Shown here one piece after another: positions 14,735 through 21,344 of a stretch of 64,000 nt of DNA; within the stretch, counting starts at the first letter, position 1; each line of letters starts with the position of its first letter. Below the pieces are notes generated by a model that saw nothing but the letters and a program-made list of their open reading frames with translations, did no database searches and was not told the origin of the DNA. A program made the translations under genes and the position numbers. The stretch is from positions 1 to 64,000 of the IMG/VR virus record IMGVR_UViG_3300046791_000095. One strand, given 5' to 3'. The stretch is from a virus.

Positions 14735-15015
14735 CGGCATTCGAAAAGCAGCTTGAAGCAATCGGCTCGGCACTGCTCCGCATTCCGAACTTGCCTGATG
14801 GTTCTGTTTGGTCACTGACTTGTACGAACGACGATGATGCCGAATCACCGTCGGTCCTCAACATCTTTGTCCCAGAATCTGAGTGGCTCATTCTTCAAGG
14901 CCGACTGAAGCTTGGAAAATCAGTGGACAGAAGTACGAGCGGCATCGGAGACCAGTTCATCTCTTACCGAGTGGGGACGCTCCTCATCTCGTTCATCGAA
15001 GTGGAGAACACATGA
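14731..15015 (+). CDS. Hypothetical protein (94 aa)
   Basis: ATGA overlaps at both ends. Small alpha/beta pattern with helix (TAFEKQLEAIGSALLRI), strands (VWSLTCTND, VLNIFVPES) and C-terminal beta (FISYRVGTLLISFIEV). No recognised family. Confidence 0.6.
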   Translation: MTAFEKQLEAIGSALLRIPNLPDGSVWSLTCTNDDDAESPSVLNIFVPESEWLILQGRLKLGKSVDRSTSGIGDQFISYRVGTLLISFIEVENT

Positions 15016-15770
15016 CCATCGAAGACAACACCCCTGTTGATGAGACTCCCCAGGTCGCTGAGGTTCCGGCTTCTCTCGCTGGCGTTGACGCGGAGAAGCT
15101 CGCAGCCCTGAAGGAGAAGCTCAAGAAGTTCACTGCCCGCGCTGAGGAGCAGCCCGTCGAGGCAGCGCCCACGGAAGAGGAGACCAAGGCTCCTGTCAAC
15201 GAAGGCAAGGATGTGGACTGGAGCGAGTACGACCTCGACTTCAACGTGCGCCATCTGTACCCTCAGGCGAAGTTCCGTATGACTCCGCAGGGTCCGAAGT
15301 GGGTCGTGCTCGTGGACGAGTTCCTGTCTACCACGCGTAACTTCGGCAGTCATGGGAAGACGGTCAAGGCGCTCAAGGGTGACGGCGAGGAGCCGCTCAA
15401 CATGGGCGAGTATCTCGGCAATCTTCTGAACTCCCCCGAAGGCTGGCGCCTCGTATCGGTGCTCCCCATGAGCGGTGGACAGGCAGGCATCATGCTTCAG
15501 CGGGCTGTGCCGGTGGTCCTGCCGGACCCGGTGCCCCTGAAGAAGGAGACGGAAGTCGAAGCTCCGGTCGACGCGGAACTCAAGACGGTCGAGGACGCTG
15601 CTCTCGACTTCATGCGCACTGAGGGGATCGATGAACCGATCCTAATGGAAGAGGAAGTTGAAGGCGCGCGTGATGCGGAGCATTCGACCGAGTCCTTCGA
15701 TCCTGTGGAGTCTCCCGGCATGACGGACCTGATGGTGGCTCCGGAGAGCATTCCTGATCAGGAGGTCTGA
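15012..15770 (+). CDS. Acidic hypothetical protein (252 aa)
   Basis: A folded core (about residues 75-175: DLDFNVRHLYPQAKFRM, PKWVVLVDEFLS, WRLVSVLPMSGGQAGIMLQR) is flanked by long acidic, Pro/Glu/Ala-rich arms that look disordered. The C-terminal tail repeats EEEVEGA-type acidic stretches. It lies directly before the PD-(D/E)XK-like protein, with which it may work in replication or recombination. No family recognised. Confidence 0.6.
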   Translation: MTIEDNTPVDETPQVAEVPASLAGVDAEKLAALKEKLKKFTARAEEQPVEAAPTEEETKAPVNEGKDVDWSEYDLDFNVRHLYPQAKFRMTPQGPKWVVLVDEFLSTTRNFGSHGKTVKALKGDGEEPLNMGEYLGNLLNSPEGWRLVSVLPMSGGQAGIMLQRAVPVVLPDPVPLKKETEVEAPVDAELKTVEDAALDFMRTEGIDEPILMEEEVEGARDAEHSTESFDPVESPGMTDLMVAPESIPDQEV

Positions 15771-16690
15771 TGTACCGGGTGAACGTATCGAGCGTTCAGG
15801 ACTTCATGCAGTGCCGCTTCCGCTGGTGGGCAAAGTGGATCATGAACAGAGTGCCGGTGGTGTCCGCGCCGGCACTCGATGCGGGCAAGCTCCTTCATCA
15901 GGCGTTCGAGCTTCATGAGAAAACAGGAGACCCACTCGACCTGAGTCTCAAAGCCTGTTGTCTTGCTTTCCGTACCAAGATTCCGGATGAGCATCCTGCG
16001 GCTCATGTCAACCTCTACAAGTCCGTAGAGACGATGGAAGACCTGATCGAAGCGATGCCGCTCTGGAAGGACAAGTTCCCGATCACGGAGGTCCTCGAAG
16101 TCGAGCAGCCCTCCGAATGGCAAGACCCAGTACAGCTAGATGTGATGTGGCTAGTGCGACCCGACAAAGTCATCGTCCTGAACAAGCGTATCTGGCACCA
16201 GCAACGACGAGGGCTCGCTGCTTCTGTGAACTTCGGGATGTACACTCGTCTTGCAAAGCGTCACTACCACGAGCATCTCTACGGTCTTGTGCTCAGTGAC
16301 AAGTACAAGAGTAGGAGACTCAAGTACGGTGGAACTCTCTTCGATCTCACGCGCAAGCTGAAGTTCAGGACGAACGTGGGGAAGAAGAACGAGGCGACGA
16401 AGACGGCTGAGGAGATGTTCTATCAGCAGCCGGTGACGTATGACCTCAAGAGTCCGCTGCACAAGTCAGTGATGTGGGCTCTCCGCGAGCATGTTCGAGG
16501 TATGCGGGAGGTCACGCGTAACTGGGAAGAGAAACAGATCATCCCGGCGCCCAACGACAAGATGAATGGAGGATACGGTGGCAACAGCGAAGACCCATAC
16601 TTCCGCGTCCTCATCGGGGAGATCGGGCTCGACAACGACGAGGTCTTCAAAGCGCGGGAAGACACCTACGCCAACCTCGTCACGGAGTGA
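15770..16690 (+). CDS. PD-(D/E)XK nuclease-like (Cas4/RecB-type) protein
   Basis: N-terminal SSVQDFMQCRFRWWAKWI and DAGKLLHQAFELHEK (GxxxHxxxE) match the opening of RecB/Cas4-type nucleases, and KYGGTLFDLTRKLKF matches the segment seen in phage members. The catalytic part is less clear: LDVMWLVRPDKVIVLNKRIW has D and K in register, but the expected acidic residue before the Lys is Asn. It may therefore be a divergent or inactive exonuclease. It sits in the replication/recombination cluster upstream of the primase-like gene. Confidence 0.6.
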   Translation: MYRVNVSSVQDFMQCRFRWWAKWIMNRVPVVSAPALDAGKLLHQAFELHEKTGDPLDLSLKACCLAFRTKIPDEHPAAHVNLYKSVETMEDLIEAMPLWKDKFPITEVLEVEQPSEWQDPVQLDVMWLVRPDKVIVLNKRIWHQQRRGLAASVNFGMYTRLAKRHYHEHLYGLVLSDKYKSRRLKYGGTLFDLTRKLKFRTNVGKKNEATKTAEEMFYQQPVTYDLKSPLHKSVMWALREHVRGMREVTRNWEEKQIIPAPNDKMNGGYGGNSEDPYFRVLIGEIGLDNDEVFKAREDTYANLVTE

Positions 16691-16709
16691 GGTTGATGCT
16701 CTGTGGCGG

Positions 16710-17696
16710 GTGCTTCCACATCCTCCTGGGTCTGTTGTGCGTCTATTTGCTCGCGGGGGTGATCACAGGGAAGGGGATTTTGCTCGGACGCCGGCCGAAG
16801 TCCGTCGGTTCATCAAAGCGTACCCGGACCACAATATCTACGTGGCTCCGAACCCGACGGGACAGACGGGCGGGGCAAGGCACTCAGCGAAAGACGTGAC
16901 GCACTGGTCTTACCTTCTCATTGACATGGACCCGATCTGTACCTGTAAGCCGACGAAGAAATCGTGTGCCAAGTGTCTCAAGGCAGCACGACCTGCTGAA
17001 GCACTGGAGGAAGCTCTCCTCTGGCTTGGTGAGTGGATCGGGAAGGACTTCAGTAAGAATCGACCGCTCACCCTCGACTCAGGGAGGGGCGTGCAGGCGT
17101 GGATCAGACTTGAAGACTGGAAGTTTGCCGACGACAAAGCTGACGTAGCAGCACATCGATCAGGTGGTCCAGTCTGTATTGGTAGAACAATCGCTCGCCG
17201 AGTGAATGGCTACTGGTTGAAGAAGCTTGATGAGAAGCTCGGGGTAACACATGGATGTCGAATCGACACGAGCGTATCGGACCTCCCTCGGGTGATGCGG
17301 TGCCCCGGTTCGATCAACGTGAAGACAGGGAGGATGTCGAAGTTCATCAACGTGACGGATCGTGTGTTCGTGGGCCTGGCTCAGTTGCTCACAGTAGGAA
17401 CGCCAACATCGGCAATGAGTGACCCAGAATCTCCGAAGGATGTCGTAGCGGGACAGTCGTGGCAGATGGTGTTCCCGCACCTCACGATGATGGCTCAGGT
17501 CTACCTGACACAAGGACAGGCTGAACCGGGCCGGCACAAGGTGATGTGGCATACAGCAAAGAAGTTCAGAGAACTCGGTGTCTCGCGTCGTGAAGCTTCT
17601 CGTGCTCTGAAGTGGGCAAATCGGCTACAAGGAGAAGAAGAAGAACTCCCGACCGATCAGATAACCCACGCTCTGGACACAGCTTACAACGGCTAG
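16710..17696 (+). CDS. AEP-like DNA primase
   Basis: The order and spacing fit an archaeo-eukaryotic-type primase as in phage prim-pols: DHNIYVAPNPTG, then LLIDMDP (metal-binding DxD), SGRGVQAWIRLEDW (SGRG phosphate-binding motif) and LPRVMRCPGSINVKTG (the RxPGSxNxKTG block). A CTCKPTKKSCAKC insert after the DxD may bind zinc. The C-terminal 110 residues form a helical PriCT-like region. The start is uncertain: the frame is open upstream but has no good Met. The GTG at 16710 is listed, without a strong Shine-Dalgarno site, and an upstream non-ATG start is possible. Confidence 0.7.
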   Translation: MLPHPPGSVVRLFARGGDHREGDFARTPAEVRRFIKAYPDHNIYVAPNPTGQTGGARHSAKDVTHWSYLLIDMDPICTCKPTKKSCAKCLKAARPAEALEEALLWLGEWIGKDFSKNRPLTLDSGRGVQAWIRLEDWKFADDKADVAAHRSGGPVCIGRTIARRVNGYWLKKLDEKLGVTHGCRIDTSVSDLPRVMRCPGSINVKTGRMSKFINVTDRVFVGLAQLLTVGTPTSAMSDPESPKDVVAGQSWQMVFPHLTMMAQVYLTQGQAEPGRHKVMWHTAKKFRELGVSRREASRALKWANRLQGEEEELPTDQITHALDTAYNG

Positions 17697-17700
17697 ACAC

Positions 17701-17737
17701 TTGACATCTACCCCGGACTGTGAGATGCTAGTCTGGG
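17701..17737 (+). promoter_or_regulatory. Promoter (TTGACA-17-GATGCT)
   Basis: A consensus -35 TTGACA is followed at 17 bp by GATGCT and then AGTCTGGG. It shares its -35, spacer end (GTGAGA) and RGTCTGGG segment with the element at 4760-4797. It lies in the only clear gap between the primase-like gene and the small gene before the Sak4-like ATPase, so it probably drives the recombination/replication set. Confidence 0.6.
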
Positions 17738-17784
17738 ATAGGAACCCACTGGAACGAAGTACACCACAACGAGGAGGCTTCATC

Positions 17785-18036
17785 ATGGCTACTGGCACTG
17801 GCACGACGACCACGGGACGCGTGAGCACGACTACTCCGAACTCGACGCGGGTCACTGCGCCGACGACGACTCGGCCCACGGTCTACAACATCATCGAGGA
17901 CTTCTCTTACGGATTCGCGGTCGAGATCAATGGGGTGTTGGCTCGCAATCGTACGGGAGAGATCAGTTGGTACTCGACCCGGAGCGGCGCACGGAAGCGC
18001 ATCACGCGGGAGCGCGTCAGTAGCTTCAATAGCTAG
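17785..18036 (+). CDS. Thr-rich hypothetical protein (83 aa)
   Basis: Start MATGTGTTTTGRV follows AGGAGGCTTCATC. About 35 N-terminal residues are almost entirely Thr, Gly, Pro and Arg and likely disordered. The rest is a short folded segment (VYNIIEDFSYGFAVEINGVLA, WYSTRSGARKRITRERV). First gene after a strong promoter. Function unknown. Confidence 0.65.
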   Translation: MATGTGTTTTGRVSTTTPNSTRVTAPTTTRPTVYNIIEDFSYGFAVEINGVLARNRTGEISWYSTRSGARKRITRERVSSFNS

Positions 18037-18057
18037 GAGAGGCAGACCGCGTCTCTT

Positions 18058-18138
18058 TGTGCGGGCAGTAGTGTAAATGCTCGCGCATTCAGACTACGGA
18101 GTCTGAGGTGGTAGGGTGGCGACTACCCTGCCCGCGCA
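18058..18138 (+). ncRNA. Four-way-junction (cloverleaf) leader RNA
   Basis: An 11-bp end helix pairs TGTGCGGGCAG (18058-18068) with CTGCCCGCGCA (18128-18138), with one G-U pair. It encloses three perfect hairpins: AATGC/GCATT with a TCGC loop, CAGACT/AGTCTG with an ACGG loop directly adjacent, and GGTAG/CTACC with an 8-nt loop stacked directly on the end helix. There is no 7-nt anticodon loop and no T-loop consensus, so it is not a tRNA. It lies in the leader of the Sak4-like gene. Paired by eye. Confidence 0.7.
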
Positions 18139-18163
18139 ACGAGGCGTCGGTACACGCCTACAA
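18138..18163 (+). promoter_or_regulatory. Conserved AGGCG leader hairpin, copy 2
   Basis: AACG, stem AGGCGT/ACGCCT with a 6-nt loop, then ACAA. It matches the element at 219-244 with a compensatory T-A for C-G change at the closing pair and a different loop. It follows the cloverleaf immediately and precedes the AGGAGG ribosome site. A role in mRNA stability or translation control is likely. Confidence 0.6.
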
Positions 18164-18179
18164 CCTAGCAGGAGGTACT

Positions 18180-19070
18180 GTGGCGAAGAAGGAAAGTGAG
18201 AACATCCTCAACTTCTTTCACGGCTCGGACATCAACGAGACGGCGAAGGAGAGGATTCTGATCTACGGCCGAGCGGGCGTCGGTAAGACGCGCTTCGGTC
18301 TGTCGATCCCTGAGCACTGGGGTCGCATCGCGTACTACGCGGCTGACAAGAACTCGTGGCTCCTGAGTTCGATCAGTCAGAAGAAGCGGGATCGCATCGA
18401 GGTTGTGCGCCCCGAGGGACCTGATCCTACGTCGCAGTTCATGCAGTTCTGCATGATGGACCTGGATGAGCTTGGTCCCGACATTGGTGTCATCGTCGTG
18501 GACACGTACACGAAGGTCGCGATGGACGGTGTCTCGTACACTGCGAACTCTCTGTCGGTGGACCGCGAGAAGCACTACATCATCGGGGAACTCGGCAAGG
18601 GGGGCATCGCGATTCCGAACCGTGGCGACTATCAGGGTATCGATGGTCTCTCGAAGAGCTACCTCGATACGCTGTTCGACTCGCATCCCGACAAGCACAT
18701 CATCTTCATCATGCACGAAGAGAGCAAGATGGTCGGTGGTGCCAATGGGACGATGATCGGTGGTCCGCAGCATCCGGGCTGGACGATGATCGACTACCTG
18801 CCGGCACAGTTCAGCACCATTGTTCGTCTCATCCGTGACGAGGTCCTCGTTCCGGGAGCGGACGATGTTACGCCGGTCGTGGTCGCAATCACGGAGTACG
18901 ACGGTAAGTTCCCGGCGAAGCTCCGCACCTGCGATGAAGAAGCTCCGAATCCGCTGGCCCGTCGTGAACTGGCTCGTAACCCATCGTCTTGGTGGGAAGA
19001 CTACGAGGCGTACATGACCGATCTATCCACGCCAGTCGTCAAGAAGAAGAAACCGAAGAAGACTGCATAG
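18180..19070 (+). CDS. Sak4-like RecA-fold ATPase (AAA_24 type)
   Basis: Walker A is IYGRAGVGKTRFG (about residues 29-41) and Walker B is IGVIVVDTYTKV (about 105-116). 296 residues with a lysine-rich C-terminus (KKKKPKK). This P-loop type includes the Sak4 single-strand annealing ATPases of phages, and the next gene looks like the ssDNA-binding partner such proteins need. GTG start with AGGAGG seven bases upstream. The elaborate leader suggests strong or regulated expression. Confidence 0.75.
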   Translation: MAKKESENILNFFHGSDINETAKERILIYGRAGVGKTRFGLSIPEHWGRIAYYAADKNSWLLSSISQKKRDRIEVVRPEGPDPTSQFMQFCMMDLDELGPDIGVIVVDTYTKVAMDGVSYTANSLSVDREKHYIIGELGKGGIAIPNRGDYQGIDGLSKSYLDTLFDSHPDKHIIFIMHEESKMVGGANGTMIGGPQHPGWTMIDYLPAQFSTIVRLIRDEVLVPGADDVTPVVVAITEYDGKFPAKLRTCDEEAPNPLARRELARNPSSWWEDYEAYMTDLSTPVVKKKKPKKTA

Positions 19071-19177
19071 TTCGGAATCACCGGAACTGAAAGAGCATAG
19101 AGATCGCCGAACAGGGGCATCTGAGCCTAAGAAGCTCTCTCTGTCGGGGTTATGCAGTCATCACTCAGGAGGAATTC
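19071..19177 (+). promoter_or_regulatory. Structured 107-nt leader before SSB-like gene
   Basis: Nested helices are seen: GCATA (19095) with TATGC (19151), CCG-ACAG (19107-19114) with CTGTCGG (19141-19147), and an inner GAGC/GCTC hairpin with a 7-nt CTAAGAA loop. The ribosome site AGGAGG lies beyond the fold. No ORF is credible here. Probably a stabilising or regulatory 5' leader; paired by eye. Confidence 0.45.
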
Positions 19178-19909
19178 ATGGCCAAGCAGACGAAGAGCAG
19201 CACCCCAGTCACCCCGAATTTCCGTGACGTTGATCGCGTCGCGACCGCCCGCGCGCAGGCCGCTGTTGCCGGTGGCAAGCAGGACCCGCTGAAGGTTCCG
19301 GCTGGTGCGAAGACGAGCACCGACAAGAAGGGCGTCGAGTACACCCGGTGGGTCGAGCGCGTCACCGTGACCCAGGCGTACCGTACGATCACGAAGAAGG
19401 GCCTGATGGACGTGGTCGTCGTGACCAAGATTCGTCAGTCGAAGGAGAACAACGGCTCGCGCGCTTTCGGTCACTTCTACATCAACCACAGCCCGGAGAT
19501 GCCTGAAGGCCATGCGGAGATGAACGACCGCAGTATGGGCGCGCTCATCACGCTCCTCACTGCCACTGGCTACATGCCTGCGGGCGGTACGCTGAAGGGC
19601 TCGATGCTCGACAAGATGTTCCCGTCGAAGGGTCAGCCGGGCGTGGCGTCGCCTCTGAATGGCAAGGCTGTCGTCGCCAACATCGTTCAGCAGCTTGCTC
19701 CGCAGAAGGACCAGAAGACGAACAAGCCGGTTCTCGACGATGAGGGCGAGCCGATTCTGGAGAAGCGCGACAACATCGAGTCGTTCCTGCCGGATGCTCC
19801 GAGCGACAACGACGAGGCGGAAGAGGACGAGATCGCTGGTGAAGAGGAAGAGGAGGAGGAAGCTCCTGCTCCTGCCCGCACTCCTGCGAAGCCGGCCCGG
19901 AGGAAGTAA
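19178..19909 (+). CDS. Candidate single-stranded DNA-binding protein
   Basis: A beta-rich central region (VEYTRWVERVTVTQAYR, MDVVVVTKIRQS, SRAFGHFYIN) is followed by an acidic, Glu-rich tail (EEDEIAGEEEEEEEAP) and a short basic end (KPARRK). A soluble beta core plus acidic tail next to a Sak4-like ATPase is the usual arrangement for phage SSB-type proteins. The acidic run is not the very C-terminus, unlike classic SSB. No specific family is assigned. Confidence 0.6.
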   Translation: MAKQTKSSTPVTPNFRDVDRVATARAQAAVAGGKQDPLKVPAGAKTSTDKKGVEYTRWVERVTVTQAYRTITKKGLMDVVVVTKIRQSKENNGSRAFGHFYINHSPEMPEGHAEMNDRSMGALITLLTATGYMPAGGTLKGSMLDKMFPSKGQPGVASPLNGKAVVANIVQQLAPQKDQKTNKPVLDDEGEPILEKRDNIESFLPDAPSDNDEAEEDEIAGEEEEEEEAPAPARTPAKPARRK

Positions 19910-20556
19910 TGGCTGTTCACCATCCCGACAACGAACTCACTCGGATGATCGAGATGGCTGCGGCTCAGAATCGTAGCGGTGTGCGCGGAGGAGTGGCCTC
20001 AAGCACTCCTCTGCCTACCGCGCGCAGTGCTGACCTCGGCCATGAAGTTCCTGATCTTCCTCCGTTGACTATGGAAGAGCAGGCGGAACTGAACCAGCTT
20101 GCAGCAGCGGCCGGTGTCAAGGACGACCGCATCGGTACGGCCGAGCCCGAGGGAGCGTATCCGACAATGGAGGCTGCCCTCGCTGCGTCTGCACCTGTCC
20201 ACGGTGGGATGCTTCCAGCTAGCAAGAATCTTTTCGAGCGTCCCGGGCGGCACATCATGGTCAATGCTGCTCCTCGTATGCCGGACTTCAGTCGGCCTGC
20301 GACCTTTGACCTCGCGGACGGTGTGGTCATCATCGATGGCATGGAGTTCGTACTCCCGGATCAGTTGCGTGATGAACTCCGAGTGAAGGCTGTTGAGGTC
20401 GCTCGCGAGTATCTCATGAAGAAGCTGACCGAGGCACTGGATTTCATGCGCACCACGCCGATGACGGCGGAGGTCGAGAATGGGGGCACCGAGTCGCGAG
20501 TGGATGAGGCAGTACAACAGCAGCCCCCGGGGAGTAGCGCGGAACCTCAGGTCTGA
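19909..20556 (+). CDS. Hypothetical protein (215 aa)
   Basis: Starts inside the preceding stop. Ala/Pro-rich N-terminal half, then a short folded region (PATFDLADGVVIIDGMEFVL, LRVKAVEVAREYLMKKLTEA) and a polar tail. Its place between the SSB-like and HNH genes suggests a DNA-metabolism accessory. No family recognised. Confidence 0.6.
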   Translation: MAVHHPDNELTRMIEMAAAQNRSGVRGGVASSTPLPTARSADLGHEVPDLPPLTMEEQAELNQLAAAAGVKDDRIGTAEPEGAYPTMEAALAASAPVHGGMLPASKNLFERPGRHIMVNAAPRMPDFSRPATFDLADGVVIIDGMEFVLPDQLRDELRVKAVEVAREYLMKKLTEALDFMRTTPMTAEVENGGTESRVDEAVQQQPPGSSAEPQV

Positions 20557-20599
20557 ACATGGACTGGATAGACCAACCTCCGAGGAGTGGACTAGGAGA

Positions 20600-21049
20600 A
20601 TGTTTGCTCCCGGTTCTCGCTGTGCGATCTGTGGCCTGCCGACTTACCTTATCACGGTCTACCGTGATGGAGGTTGGCCCTGGTTCCTCGGTCGTCGTTA
20701 CGGTGCCGGGTCTCATCCTCGTCTAACGCTCGACCATGTTGTTCCCGGCTGCAATGAAGGTGGTTTCCGGTTGCTCTGCTTTGCGTGCAACTCGCTGCGC
20801 GGAGCCAACCAACTGACTGATGAAGAAGTTCTCGTGAATGTTCGTGACAAGTGGCGCTGGTTCTCTGGACTCCGCTTTCTCTGGTGGTTGAACACCAGTC
20901 CCGGAGTTGGTGGCCGCCTGCACAGGAGCGTGCGATGCCAGAAGAGAGATGCACAGTTTGCGGCCGGGGCTACACCCGAGGAGCCGCCACAGACGAACGA
21001 CCCGAGTTCCACATCGAGTATCGATCCCTTTGCGAACTATGTGGGCTAA
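20600..21049 (+). CDS. HNH endonuclease
   Basis: Contains CAICGLP, then LTLDHVVPGCNEGG (the DH of the HNH motif) and LLCFACNSLRG (CxxC and Asn), the beta-beta-alpha metal fold with two structural CxxC pairs. ATG preceded by AGGAGA at short spacing; no better in-frame start exists downstream of the previous stop. It could be a homing nuclease, a recombination nuclease or part of DNA processing. The last 115 bases overlap the next gene in another frame. Confidence 0.8.
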   Translation: MFAPGSRCAICGLPTYLITVYRDGGWPWFLGRRYGAGSHPRLTLDHVVPGCNEGGFRLLCFACNSLRGANQLTDEEVLVNVRDKWRWFSGLRFLWWLNTSPGVGGRLHRSVRCQKRDAQFAAGATPEEPPQTNDPSSTSSIDPFANYVG

Positions 21050-21198
21050 CGCTCACGAAAGCTCTGGAGGGGATCATGGAGATGCTTCGTCAATCACACG
21101 GCGAACGGCGAGAGCGAGTCCTAGACAGACTCATGGTGCGTCTTGAATCCCAGGGTTTCTCAACGGACTCGTTTCCCCGGCGTCGGAGGTCAGCATGA
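20935..21198 (+). CDS. Zinc-ribbon protein (87 aa)
   Basis: MPEERCTVCGRGYTRG and LCELCGLTLTKAL give two CxxC pairs about 35 residues apart, followed by a long basic helix (RQSHGERRERVLDRLMVRLE). RBS GGAGCGTGCG. It overlaps the HNH gene 3' end by 115 nt. A small DNA- or RNA-binding protein is likely. Confidence 0.6.
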   Translation: MPEERCTVCGRGYTRGAATDERPEFHIEYRSLCELCGLTLTKALEGIMEMLRQSHGERRERVLDRLMVRLESQGFSTDSFPRRRRSA

Positions 21199-21344
21199 AG
21201 GAAGTACATATGTGGGAGAGCGAGGAGCTTGGCCTTGTTCTCCTTGAGCAAGAGATGAAACCAGTTCTCGCAGAAGAGATCAGTCGATACATCAAGTACC
21301 TTGAAACTGAGCTTGCCCATGCTCGACTACGGAGGTTCGCATGA
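21195..21344 (+). CDS. Helical micropeptide (49 aa)
   Basis: ATGA overlaps with the zinc-ribbon gene and the polymerase gene at the two ends. The sequence is one long amphipathic helix (ESEELGLVLLEQEMKPVLAE, YIKYLETELAHARLRRF). It may pair with the polymerase or act in coupling. No family. Confidence 0.55.
   Translation: MKEVHMWESEELGLVLLEQEMKPVLAEEISRYIKYLETELAHARLRRFA

Noticed and set aside
16687-16899. 70-codon frame beginning at the end of the PD-(D/E)XK-like gene
   Set aside because: It overlaps the primase-like frame, which has the stronger domain evidence; the alternative frame lacks family character.
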